DNA of 64,000 bases, taken from the NCBI RefSeq assembly GCF_963678635.1, contig NC_087065.1, forward strand, positions 57,996,754-58,060,753, given 5' to 3'. Numbering within the stretch: position 1 is the first letter of the stretch; the number at the start of each line of letters is the position of its first letter. Under the pieces are notes generated by a model that was given only the letters and a program-made list of their open reading frames with translations, was not told where the DNA came from and did not search any database. The stretch is from Symsagittifera roscoffensis. Taxonomy: Eukaryota; Xenacoelomorpha; Acoela; Convolutidae. Position numbers and translations under genes: made by a program. Below are positions 22,127-34,000 of the stretch, one piece after another.

Positions 22127-22682
22127 GTTGTACGTAAGCAATTTACAAAATTGCTTACGTATTATCTAAATTGACGATTATGTGAACAAAGTTATTTACG
22201 GGCAAAAAGTCCTTTGCACGGTTGCAATAATTTGCATAATGTAAGGGTAAAGACATCGAAAGCCTCACCACAAAAAACCATATTTGAGCATGAAAAACTT
22301 CTAAGAAACATTTTCCTGACACAGAGGCGAAGCAGAGCTTCGCAGCACTTGCGATAAATCCCAAGCTTTTAAAAAAGAATGAAAAAAATTAAATGTTGAA
22401 AAAAAACTAGATAAAACATCATTTTTTTTTTCATTCTATTTTAAAAGTTTAGGATGTATCGCAAGTGCTGCGAAGCTCTGCTTCGCCTCTGTGCCAGGAA
22501 AATGTTTCTTAGAAGTTTTTCATGCTCAAATATGGTTTTTTATGGTGAGGCTTTCGATGTCTTTACCCTTACGTTATGCAAATGATTGCAACCGTGTATT
22601 AGACTTTTTGCCCGTAAATAACTTTGTTCACAGAATCGTCAATTTAGAAACTAAGGAATTTGGCAAATTGATTACGTACAAC
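22127..22682. repeat. Large inverted repeat, ~260-bp arms
   Basis: Arms at 22127-22390 and 22421-22682 are reverse complements with roughly 90% identity by eye, separated by ~30 bases. Each arm carries the family tail hairpin GCGAAGC-TCT-GCTTCGC (22470-22486; complement at 22327-22343). The 30-base spacer is nearly repeated just outside the left arm (22086-22122). A perfect 13-bp-arm palindrome lies at 22132-22160. Confidence 0.85.
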
Positions 22683-23569
22683 CTATATCTTAGATATATG
22701 TGCCATCACTTCTGAAGATGTTCATGATTGCTTTGTAGTTAATGCATGCATGAGTTGTTACAATGCATAATTCTTGAAATGTCATTTTTTTTCTCTGAAA
22801 AAATTTCATGCTTATTGGGTGTCGGCATTATTTCTCTCGGCTTTATTACCTTGTTTTTTCCGATTAGTTTTTAGTTTGTTTGTTTTTATTTGAAATTGAC
22901 CCTCAAATTTGTCAATATATTTGCCAAAACTTGTTAGGTACTCCTTCAATAAAATATATTTTGCCCGAATGATTTTTTTTCACAGAAGGTTTGTTCGTAA
23001 TTTTACTCGCTGCGTTGTGAATGGCTTGCTATTTTATTTATATCCTTTATGTTGAACATAAGTGAAATCATGTGTCTACGCACAGTTTTCTTGATATATT
23101 TTTTCGACAACAGTTTTATTGTAGCGGATTAAATGCTCTGTGGCCTATAATTCTTGCAACGATAACAGTTTGGAGGAAAGAAAAGAAAATGATCATCTTT
23201 GCTCAAAATTTTGAGATTTTAGTGTTTTAAATCATCAATTTCAGTAGTTTTCTGGCCAAGTTTCTGGATTTTTTGTTGTTTTCTCGTTTCTGTAGGTTTT
23301 TTTGTTCTCTCTAGTGTTTCTGTTTGTGAAGAAAAAAGGAAATAGATGTTTCTTAAACTGCATGGAATTTTTTCGTCTGTTCGTGTGGACCCATTTTCTA
23401 GCTACTGAGCGTCCTATTTTTTAAAATATTTAATTTGTTGTTAAGAGGTGCAAGGGTTGTCACAATTTTTTTACATACTTACTATCACAAAAATTTTTTC
23501 AAATCGAAAAGTTTATCTATTCAAGAGTTTGTACTCTAGCGATCAGCTTAGTGTGTTTTTGCGAACCTT
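22683..23569 (+). other. Non-coding AT-rich DNA
   Basis: No gene, RNA or repeat boundary recognised. Confidence 0.4.
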
Positions 23570-23920
23570 TTTTTCTAACCTAACTCGCAAAGAAAAGTGT
23601 TCATGAAGCGTTTCACTGTAAGTAATCATTTATTTATTCATTTTATCATTTCATTTCAATCATTTCACTGTAGCATTGGAAATTGCATAGCATCTGTTTT
23701 CTGATTTATTTGTGGCTAGTGTGTAGTACTTATTAAGCTTCTGTGGCTGAGTTGTTAGTGCTTGAGACTCACTATCTCTAGGGCGCATGTTCGACGCTCA
23801 GATGTGGCCGAGTTTTTGCTAATTCGAGGCTTAATTCTACTTTTGCATATTGCAGATTATGGAGCTGCTTTTTGTCGTGTTATTGCTAGTGTTTGCGAAG
23901 CAAAGCTTTGCCTCTGTTTA
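23570..23920 (+). repeat. Repeat family B, copy with tRNA-like head
   Basis: The last ~205 bases match 41575-41790: GTGGCTAGTGTGT, AAGCTTCTGTGGCTGAG, a tRNA-like head to ~23812, GAGTTTTTGCTAATTCGAGG, GAGCTGCTTTTT, then the tail TTTGCGAAGCAAAGC...CCTCTGTTTA. Confidence 0.7.
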
Positions 23921-24540
23921 AAAGTCTATTTTTGTACTGTCGTATACCGGCTTATTTTTTTGGCTCATTTTCCTCAGCAGGCACTGCTTTTGAAAGTTCA
24001 GCTTCTTTAAACATTGAAGCGTTTTAGAGCAAACTTACAATGTTGCAGGTAACTGTGTTTCGAGATTTTGATAATTCGCGTTAAAAGTTTCTTCGACCTA
24101 AATGGTTTCGGCTTCTTTTATTGATTTAGTTGACGTTTATTGCGTCGTTTGAAAATCGAAACTAAGTGTAAATTTGTTTGCGTGCTTCGGAGACGACTTA
24201 AAACTTCGAATTTTGCATCTTTTAAATTTAAAATATGTTTTAATATTTTGACGACTAAATACTTCAAATTTTGAACTGCCAACTTACAATCGGTAAGAAG
24301 CAATGAATGTTGAAATTCGGTCGTGAAACTTTCAACCATTTCTTACCTAACGTGCATCTAACAAAGTTTTCTCTGCATAGTTACAGAGAGTTGAGTTTTG
24401 TCCTAATGCTTACATATTGATAGCAATCGTGTCTCGCGACATTTTAATCGAATTGAGATTTATGAAATTTTTGTGTGGTTTATTGTGTTTTCATTTTTTT
24501 ACTTGTGGTTTTGAACTGCCTCTGCCATTCTCTGTTAAAT

Positions 24541-24580
24541 TGTGTCGCAAGTGGTACAAAGCACTGCTTCGCCTCTGCTT
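24541..24580 (+). repeat. Isolated family tail hairpin
   Basis: TCGCAAGTGG followed by an imperfect hairpin and GCTTCGCCTCTG, the conserved 3' tail of the SINE-like repeats. Other copies are near 26111-26150, 39080-39118, 40430-40446, 46270-46306 and 58941-58976. Confidence 0.6.
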
Positions 24581-24881
24581 TAATTTCAATTCAATTTCGT
24601 TTGCTATCCGTCCTCGCTTAGAAACAGCCAATACAATGAGAATTGGATGATTACTCAGTAAATATATCTCAAAAGATGAAGCTTCATGTATACTGAAGTT
24701 GGATGGTTTGAGAAAGGGCAATATAAAAATTTGCTTTAGAGGTGTTAATTTAACCACACTAAATACCTATATTCAATTTGCTTCTCTTTTCTGAAGTTTT
24801 TGTTTGTTGTTCGAATCGATGGAATCCCACATTTGATAATGAGACAGATATAATTTTCGGAAATGACAGTTATTTGATTTT

Positions 24882-25126
24882 TGTTCCGACCAGTGAAAAT
24901 GGGGAGGAGTGTCTTCGCGTTTGTTTCAATTTTCTTGCAATTCTTAAAAATGGAGAGGAATTTTTTATTCGAGTGTGTTTTATTTTTTTTCACGCAAAAT
25001 CATGTACCACAAATCCTTTTTCACCCCACTCCCCAAGAAAAACAGTAACTTGAAAAAAATTTCAGGTTTTTTAAGAACATGGTTGGAAGTTTCTGCTACT
25101 TGCACAGCAACTGGCTAGCCTTGTTT
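24882..25126 (+). repeat. Repeat family E, short copy
   Basis: Begins TGTTCCGACC at 24882 and ends with the family's terminal stem-loop (TTCTGCTACTTGCACAGCAA, 25091-25110, then CTGGCTAGCCTTG). A partial E body follows at ~25130-25320 (GATTCGAAGTCATT, CAGTGTCGTGAAAAA). Confidence 0.6.
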
Positions 25127-25477
25127 GTTTCTTGTCTTCTAATTTCCACGCAAAATCAGTTGCCACAAATAATCATCAGAATTGGTCGTGTGATATGTAT
25201 TACTAACCCTTTAAGTCGTGATTCGAAGTCATTAAAAATTTTTAAAAATGTGTCCCAGTGTCGTGAAAAATCTGTTTGTTTGGAATGTTTTAATCTAGTT
25301 TCAGGCGAGTAAAGCGATGGAGTAACGTTCGTTATGTGATAAGTGTACATTAGGCTAAGAAAATGTGATTCTGTTGAAAAGAGAAATAGTCTTGGAAGCT
25401 TCATTTAACGTTTTGGTGGCTATGAAAAACTCTTAAAAAATTCAAGTTATAGTGCAAAAAAATCAGATTACATTTTA

Positions 25478-25680
25478 TTACGCTTGCGATTAGCAAGCGT
25501 TATCAAATCGGAATATAGACTTTTATCGGGTTAAAAACTAGCTTTACAAAATCAATTGAATCACTTATGATGCTCTTATGCTGCTGACATGCTCAATTCC
25601 TGAAAACTTTAAATTTAATTACAGGGTACTAGTTACTACTCATGTTATATCTAGAACTCAAACCATTGTATGTATAATTG
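25478..25680 (+). repeat. SINE 5' part with hairpin, truncated
   Basis: Perfect hairpin ACGCTTGC-GATTA-GCAAGCGT, then TTATCAAATCGGAATATAGAC and ACTAGTTACTACTCATG. The same start occurs near 58285 and 58697, and partially at 20668 and 38492. Confidence 0.65.
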
Positions 25681-26505
25681 AATTGTTTTGATACTAGTTT
25701 GTTTCCAATCTTTTGATATTAGTCTGTCGGTTTAGTTTCCAAAATTTTTATTCTAATTTGGATACGCTACATTGCTATTGTGGATCCTATGTGGGCGTTA
25801 CATGAATGTTTTTTTTTCCTGTGTTTTGTTGTGACGAAAATTTTCGGCTGAGTTTCAGCTTACTGGATGTCAGCTTCAATTCTGTCGGCTTATGTGACGA
25901 ATTTTTTGCGTAAAATGTCCGGTAGTACTTTTGAGATCAATAAGACTCAGTTTTTGAACTCAACCCCTTTAAGTGCCTTTTTGAAAAACTTAACACAAAA
26001 TAAAATGCATTTTTTTTCTCGTTTTTCCACTTCCTTCAATTGTTAAATAGTTCGAAATTTGGTTTGCTAATTTTTGTTAGCGTCATGATGCACTCATTTT
26101 ATAATTGTTTTATTGCAAGTGGCGTGAAGCTCAGCTCCGCCTCGGTGTAAAACTTGGTATTTCTTTTTCAAATTTCATTTTGTTGTTCGGTTCTTATTTT
26201 TTAAAGACATTTAGTGTCGGTTATGCGCAATTCGCTAACGTTCCATACGTTTGTATAGTTCTCTCTTCTTACAACGGACCAAACCATTCCGTTGTAACTA
26301 ACTCTGATTTAGAAAAAATTTTATTCATTTTTTTTTGGTTAAACCGGATCAGCTAATTCCACTAGGTCATTGGTTATCAATATTTGTTAGAGCTGTTTAC
26401 GAACATTAATCGAGACAAAGTTCAGAACTTTTTAAGAGGTTTTTTTTAGGTATTTCAAGCTAATTTTTCAGCTTAAATAAAAAAAAATCAAGGTTTGCAA
26501 AAAAT

Positions 26506-26694
26506 TTTAGTTAAGACCGTGTGAATCACAAAATAAAAACGAGTTGAAGCAAAGATTAGCAAAACTTGCGATCAAATCAAAACATTGCATTATATGATAT
26601 TGTAATATAATGCAATGTTTTGATTTGATCGCAAGTTTTGCTAATCTTTGCTTCAACTCGTTTTTATTTTGTGATTCACACGGTCTTAACTAAA
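26506..26694. repeat. Perfect inverted repeat, 90-bp arms, 9-nt loop
   Basis: Left arm 26506-26595 and right arm 26605-26694 are exact reverse complements; I compared them base by base. The loop is GATATTGTA. Outside the arms the symmetry stops at once. Zero mismatches, while all nearby repeats are diverged, implies a very young or actively corrected structure. Confidence 0.95.
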
Positions 26695-26806
26695 TTGAAA
26701 TATGTTTCACAGTTTAAATTATTAATAAGAGATTTTTTGTTTTATAATTTTTTGCTTTTCGATCTTCAATTTCCGAACTGATTCTTTTTGGCAATTTATG
26801 TTGATT

Positions 26807-26843
26807 GAATATCAACATGAATAACTAATTCTTGTTGATATTC
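26807..26843. repeat. Small hairpin, 11-bp arms
   Basis: GAATATCAACA at 26807-26817 and its exact complement TGTTGATATTC at 26833-26843, with a 15-base loop. Confidence 0.6.
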
Positions 26844-27259
26844 GAACAACTTAATATGCAGAAAAGATATCAGCAAGTTATAAGTGTTTGCTAAGTTATT
26901 GGTGCTTATTTTTTTTCTGAATTAGAAATTTTGAATGTTTATTTTGAGTTGTTCGTTATTTACAGACAAACTTTCTTTCCGCTTTGAGTTTTGATTGTAA
27001 TTTCTGAGGTTGAAATTCGAGATGTTTTCTGGCCAGTTTATATGAATTTTTCATTTGTTGTCTCCGTTCTTTAATAGTTTGCGTAATATGTAAGAATGTT
27101 TTTCGTCACTGTGTATAAGTTATTTATCAGGTAACTCTACTGAAAATTGGTTAATGGTTTTTCCGATATCTCAAAAAGATCAGGGTGTCTTTTTCAGGTA
27201 ATTGTGCTGGTTTATTATGTGGAAAATAGTGAAGTGATTTGCTCATATATAGTGCTTGG

Positions 27260-27690
27260 TGATGTTTTTTTTTTCAGGAAAAAGTTTCCAAGTTTGTTCA
27301 CGCTCATGAATTTTTCACGCTTATGATTTCTCGCGGTTTGATTCATGATTTTTGTAAATTTCATTTTTTGTCTTTGTTAAAGGAAGGGAAACTCCACTAT
27401 TGAACAGCAAAAGGAAAAGGTCACAAAAAAACGTGAATAACTTCTAGTTTCAAAAATTATGAATTCCAGCGGAGTAAAAAAATTACCTATGTATCCAGTT
27501 TTCTCTAATTGCGATAGCTAAATCAACGAGTTTCAAATCAATAACTGTATTTGAATTTCAAAGAATTCAGTGTGATACTTTTTCTTCAAAATCAGATATT
27601 TGAAACAAAAATCTAAAACATTTTAATTTTTTTGAATAGGTTTTGTTCTTTCAGACTTTTCCAACTGTATTTTGGCTATGCTTATAGTCT
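27260..27690 (+). repeat. Repeat family D, copy 3
   Basis: TTTTTTTTCAGGAAAAAGT, GGAAGGGAAACTCCACT, ACTTCTAGTTTCAAAA, GAATTTCAAAGAATTCAG and CTTTTCCAACTGTATTTTGG, in the same order as the copies at 11.0, 19.7 and 62.3 kb. Confidence 0.65.
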
Positions 27691-28089
27691 GGTTGTGATC
27701 TGTCTGCCGTGCAAGGGATACAAAAAGCTAACAGGTTCAAATGTGGAAATTTTTTCGAAACTGATTCGAAGTCAACGATGCAACAGTAGAAGTCTACGCT
27801 ACCGTTGAAACTAGGTTTTCCTAACTTTGGTAGTTTTTTTTTGCTAAAATGATGTCCACGAGCAAAATGTTCTCAGTTAAAATCACATTTTTGATTACTC
27901 AGTTTGTGGTCGGCTTTATTAATTAGTTTCACATGTGCTACCCTACAATTAAAATCGGCAAAAAAATTATACGCAAGGGTATTGCAATCGGGTGGTACTT
28001 TTTCCCGTAAACAACTTTGTCCACAGGACTCATCTGGTCGTCTGGAATCATCTCTACCTTGTTTCATAATCTATACAAATTTCTTTGCG

Positions 28090-30020
28090 CTCCTGGCCAA
28101 ATTAGCTTGGCGGTAACGAATATGCCTGTTTTTTTTTAAACGGGAAATATGCTGTTTCAAATAAAATTGTCGGCCAATTATTTGCCTGCTTATCTGTTGT
28201 AGGCTTAGTTGTCATACCTTGAAATTTGTATTTTTTTGTTCTACGCGCAATTTTCTTTAATATTGTTTTTAGTGTTTGATTTACGCTTATAGTTTGTAAT
28301 TTTACTTATCTTGACTCCGTATTTCCTTCGTTGTTTTTTTGTTTCGCTAAAAAAAATCCTCGACCTATAATATTTCGGCTTATTTTTCATGGGCTCAATG
28401 ATCTAATTTTGGGCCGTTTCAAGATAAACACATTTTAAACACGCCCCTCTGCTTTTTAAAGTTGGTTGTTTGTTTACCAATCGGTTTGTTGAAATTTCGT
28501 TTTTTCGTTTGAGAAAATTTTTTCTCTTTTTGCAAAAGTTTTAATTTTTCTCAGAAAATTTTTCTGATTTTCAATAAAGGGTTATCAATTGAAAGACTGC
28601 TTACTCCCCTGTGTGATGCATACTCCCCTTGAGTCTTTCTGTTCTTGACCCCTCTGTCTACAGCCTTCGAAATAATGTGTGGGAGTTTTTGACCCATCTT
28701 TTAGACTTTTTTTTGTTTTCTGGACAACTACTCCTCTTAATTATGAGTTTTTAATTTCAATGAATAGAACAGATTTGGAGAGCTCCCCTGCATAAATGGC
28801 TACGCTCAATGTTTTCGACACATAAAGTTTTGGACCTCGGAATAGTCTAACTTTTGATTTTTGACTGTTTTGTGAATCTCGAAAACTAACCTCTGAAATC
28901 TGATATTGTGGGTTCAATGAGATAACGGGTAGTAGGAAGCTCCTCTGCATGAGCGAGACAAACAAAAAGTTTTAATCAGGAAGTTATCGCCCTCTGAAAA
29001 GTCCGTTTATTTAAACTTTTTTAAATATTCTTGAAAACTACCCTGCCTTCCCTGAAATTTTGGGTTCAATTCTCAGAACGGGTTGTGGAAAAGTCATTTT
29101 TTATGCTACTTCGCCCAAGTTTCTTTGACAAAAGTTCTGGCCCTCGGAAAAGTAAAAAATTTGATTTTGTGACCTTTCTTTTGAAAATTTTTGACTTTTA
29201 AAAGTACCCGTCCAAATCTGAGATTTTCGGTTCAGCTGAACTTACAGGTTGCGTTAATCTCTTCTGCATAACGGCTCTGCAAAATTTTTTCACACAAAAA
29301 GCTATGATTCTCGGAAATGTCAAATTTTTGATTTGTTGACCGTTTCTCGGACTTTTCTCGCTATCCTGCCAAATCTAATTTTATAGGTTTAATCAAATGA
29401 ATCAGTTTTTAAAAGCCTGCCATTATAGTTGGCTATGCCGAGTTTCTTTAAGAAAAATTTACAAGTCAATTTTTTGAAACCTTGACTGTTTTTTGGAAAC
29501 TTATCGACTTTACGCGAAAACTACAATTTTCAGATTGTGTTCTATCGAGAAACCCGGCTTCGAGAATTTTTTCTGCTAGGCGGCTAGAACCCACTTTTTG
29601 CAGAAAACTTTATGAATTTTGGAAAGTCTTTTGACCGTTTTTTAGTACTTTTAGCTGTTTGTTAGAAATGTTTTGAACTTCTTAAAATTTACTCAATCAA
29701 ATCTGAGATGAAAAGTTCTGTTGAAAGAACGGGTTGCGATAATTGTTCATGCAGAAGCGGCGAGTCGCTAATTTTCTGTAACAGAATTGTTATTACCTTG
29801 GGAAAATTGATTATATTGAAATTTCTTACTCCACTTAATTTAGTAGAGAAACAACTAAGGTTTTAGGCAAAGTCCAATTTTTGAAATCACGTTTTTCGTG
29901 CCGCATCTGTATATCAAATTCATTCAATGTCAAACACGTACCTCTAGCTTTAGCTGGGTCTCTAGTTGTTTTTTATCCAGACATATGAAAATTTTGGTTC
30001 ACCTCGTTTTTTTTCAACAT
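28090..30020 (+). mobile_element. Composite repeat family F, copy 2
   Basis: Starts with a truncated tRNA-like head (GGTAACGAATATGCCTG then T9; its downstream half is deleted) and AAATAAAATTGTCGGCCAAT (compare 20899). Tandem ~165-bp units follow at ~28690-29700. It ends with the same 3' part as copy 1 (TTTAGTAGAGAAACAACTAAGG at 29840, CTCTAGTTGTTTTTTATCC). Confidence 0.65.
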
Positions 30021-31060
30021 CTTAAATTTTTTTTGACGTAATGTTTTTATGCGTCTGTGTTGTATCGGAAAATTTTCAAGTTTTTTAAGGAAAGTGGATC
30101 CCAACGATAACATTAAATAATTAAAATGTGTTCATTGTAACTTTTTAATGACTCCTCAGTGTGTTTTTTTGTTAGGATTAAATTTTGATAGTTTTTGCGG
30201 ATTTCGTTTTTCCGATGTTACTGAAAAAGCCTATGGCGTTTTGCTTCAGTTATTTCTGCCATTTCAGAATCGTTGACCTTCTTATGATAATTTTTTCTCT
30301 CATTGTATTGCTAAGAATGCAAAAACTCCTTTTGGCCTCTGCAAATAATTATGAACCGAGCGTAGCCATTTTTTTTGTATTTTATGGGTATTAGTTTTTT
30401 CAATTTTTTGCTTAAAAGTTTTAGATTGTCGTCTGTGAGGTAAAAAACGTTGAGTTGCATTTCGAGGACATGTATATTTTTATTCAAATTGCATTAACTA
30501 TGAGCTTCTTGTTTTTGGGTGTGTTTAGGTTTCTAAATTTCTTTCGATGGCAAACTCGGGTACGATAAATAATAATCAAAATGGGTCGAGTGGTATATCA
30601 GATAAAGCTTTTTCAGTCGTGATTCAAACTATATTTTAAAAAAGTTTGTCCGTGTCGAGAAAAGCGGGTTTGGCATTTTGTTTTTTCGAGCGGATGCAGA
30701 GAGCAAGCAGGCGTATAATAGGAGGACAAAATGTTAGTTTTTTTCCAGTAAAACTAATTTTTGAACTTTTGAGCATTCCTTTTTCTGTTTCAACTTTTTA
30801 TTGTGGCCGGAAAGTTCTGTGCTAGTTGCGCAGCAAACAGCTATTCTGTTCAGTTACATCATAAGCTGAATTGGTTCAAACAATTTCTGAATAAAGTGGC
30901 ATGAACAAAAATTTTTAATAATGCTTAAATATTTGTTGATTCGCAAATCAGTTCATTTGAAAAGATCAAAGATTTTAAACATCAATCAGAATTTTAAGCG
31001 AAAAGATTGCTGTAGAAATAAAGTGAAGGTGAGTGAAAAATCAGCGTTTGAAATAGTTTC
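30021..31060 (+). other. UFSP2 5' flank with a family E fragment
   Basis: A partial E body lies at ~30560-30850 (GGTCGAGTGGTATATCAGAT, GTGATTCAAAC, GTCGAGAAAAGCGG, then GGCCGGAAAGTTCTGTGC). The right-hand part up to the TTTCAG at 31062 should include the UFSP2 promoter or 5'UTR. Confidence 0.5.
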
Positions 31061-31075
31061 AGACCAGCCTGAGGA

Positions 31076-34000
31076 ATGGTTGTGCCAAAGGAAATGAGAT
31101 GTCTACTTCATCTAACCGGATGTCTCAAAGAATCTCACTTCAATACTCCAGACGAATCTACGGAGACGGCAGTTAACGAGATTTTTGACTCACTTAACAG
31201 CAAAATCAACGAGAAGTTAGATCTGAATTTTTTTGTTAGAAATGCGAGTGGAGATCGTTGTCTAGTGTCGCAATGTTTCAATAGTGTTCAGAAATTGTCC
31301 GAAGAATTTATCGATACACTTAAATCACAAGTGCTGCTGGGACTTCCGCTGATTGAAGTCGATGTAGCGATAAGGTTTATATCTCAGATATCAAATGACG
31401 ACGAAATCAAGTTGCAAGGTAAGTTGTGAAGAGTTCGAGCCTTCAGATTTTCACATTCGCTACTTTACAATCAGGGATTCGTAATATTTTCGTAATATTT
31501 TACGACAAAAATTTTGATAGTCAGACCGGTGAGACTTCTTTGGTAGGGGTGAGTGGCTTGCTCAAAAAGAATTTCGGTTCGGGTTTTGCTAATTTCGGTT
31601 CGATTCGGTTCGCTTTTTAAAAAGAAAGGCTAGGAGCAAAAGAATGAATGGCTTAGAACAGTATACAGAAAATTAAGTTTTCATGTAGAAACACAAAATA
31701 ACAAAGACTTTCGATCGAAAGGCTCTCGTCGTACTGTTATGTGATTTCCTCCAGTGCTTCAGACTTGCAGTTGCTGCCCCAAGACGACCCAGAAAAATTC
31801 AGAAGGTCCTTTCCGTTCGATCCGGTTCAGATAGTTTTTGTTTGTTTCGGTTCGATTCGGTTCGGTTTTCATTATTTGGGTTCGGGTCATTCGATTCGGT
31901 TTTCTCACCTCTACTTTTTGGCGCCAACTTTGGAGCATGCGGTGAAAAATTGCATTTTTTTGGACAACACCTTACAAACCCCCCGAGAAAATCCTAGATC
32001 CTCCCCTGCTTACAATCATGTGAGATTTCATCAATTTGGTTTCTATCAGGGTTGAAGGATAAATCTAATGCAAAAATTTGAGACTTTCTTCTAAAAAATT
32101 GTCATTGACCCCTTGATATTGTTCATAGCCTCATTCAAACAAGGATAACCGGTTACTGTGCAAGTAGCTCAGAATGTTGCGACCATATTCTTTAAACAAC
32201 TACAAGAGATTTTTTTTTTCAAATTAGTGTTTTTTTTCTGATTCCCAAAAGGGCATTAAAAATCTCCAAAAACCAATTTTCGTCGATTAATATTAAACAC
32301 GAAACAAGGATAGCCAGTTACTGTGAAGGTAGCACAGAAAGTTCCGACCAGTCTTAGAAAAATACAAAAACATTTTTTTTTTCAAATTAGTGTAGTTTTT
32401 TTCCGCATGGTAGAAAAGATCTGAACAAAAAAAACTTAGGTATATTTTACATTCATAGTAAAAATTCTATTCGGGAAACAGTTTTTGAAAATAAATGACT
32501 GGAAAAACGAAAAAAATGTAAACAAAGTTTAAAAAAAATTTTCAAAACTTTTTCCAAAATTTTTTGGAATTTTAAACCTTTGCTTACAAAATGGCGCTAA
32601 AAACTCCCAAACTCTTTTTATTTGAGTACAACTAAGTTTTCACGGCTTAAAGTAAACTTGAATAAGCTATTGTAATCCTACACGCTCACACCATAATAGG
32701 TCGAAATTAGACCAAAAATCAAAAATTTCAAACCGGTTTTTTCTCGACATAGTGAAAGTTTTTGACAGTTTTAATGTCGTTCGAATCGCGATTGAAAGGG
32801 CTCTAATATTGTATTTATCACTCAACCAGTCCGATCATTATTTGTGGTACCTGTTTGCGTGAAAAAAAACTAAAACACCCGAATACAAAATGGTCTGAAC
32901 AAAAAATGGTGGGAACAAAAAAAACTAAAACACACCCAAATACGAAGTTCCTCCCCATTTTTCAAATGGTCGGAACAATAAGCTATTAAAAAGGGCCTAA
33001 ATTAAGCATAAATAATCGTGCTCGATTGTATTACTTGGTCGAATTCAGATGAAAAATCAAAAATTCTCTAGAAAGCAATTTTGGAATATTTTTAATGTGG
33101 TTTGAATCACGACTAAAAGGCCTTTAATATGATATATCACTCAACGCAGTCTGGTGATTATTTGTGGTTCCTGGTTTTGCGTGGAAAACAAAACCAAAAA
33201 AAAAGAAAAAATTAAAACACCCGAATACAAAGTTTCTCCCCATTTTTAATGGTCGGAACAATAAAACCGCGTTTAGTTAGTCACAACAAATGAAAACGTT
33301 TGCATATGTACCCTGAGTTTTCATAATGGGGGAGGATGGCCTATTCTCAAAATGTTTACTTTGAAATCCAATATCTATTTAGCTCCAGTGCTCACAGAAA
33401 AAGTAACTCCAGACCAAACAACATTCCATCAGTTCGAATTTCCAATTGATATGCTAGAAATTCTTTCTTGTGAGGCAATCACCGCAGACAAATTGAAACA
33501 GATGCTCATCACGCATGTCGAAATGCAGCGCAATTTCCAACTTCAATTTCAGAATGGCCAAACTGGGAAGAAAAGTGAGGACGTTTTAGTACCAGTTTAC
33601 CCTTATCACTTCGATTTATCACCAATGCAATCCAACAAGACTTCAAGCGATGACAAAAGTTTGTATCTTAGAATAGTGACTGAAATACTTCCAGTTAAAG
33701 TAAAAGAGAGCGATCAGTTAGCTTTGAAGGTGCGAGAGAATCTGCATGAAATGTATGGAATCGAGAAAAATCGTCCCGTCTTCAGAAAACAGAATGCTAT
33801 CAAGTTCAAACCCATTTTCTCAACACAGGTAATACATTAGGTAAATTAATTATCATATTTTGTCCATCATCTGAAATTCGGCGTCAACCTATAATATTTT
33901 TGAAGGAGAACGCGAGCCGAAATAAAAACACTATTTTTTTGGTTTAAAAAATAACAGAAAGTGCTCAAAAACGGCATTTTTGACCTTTTTTTCCAAAAAT

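Noticed and set aside
22155-22715. Open frames on both strands encoding near-identical peptides (SGKCFLEVFHAQIWFF)
   Set aside because: This is a direct consequence of the inverted repeat. No protein family, start context or splice structure supports coding.
18645-31060. Search for transposase, reverse transcriptase or other mobile-element proteins in the 12-kb gene-free stretch
   Set aside because: No frame above ~95 codons shows recognisable motifs. All the repeats appear non-autonomous.
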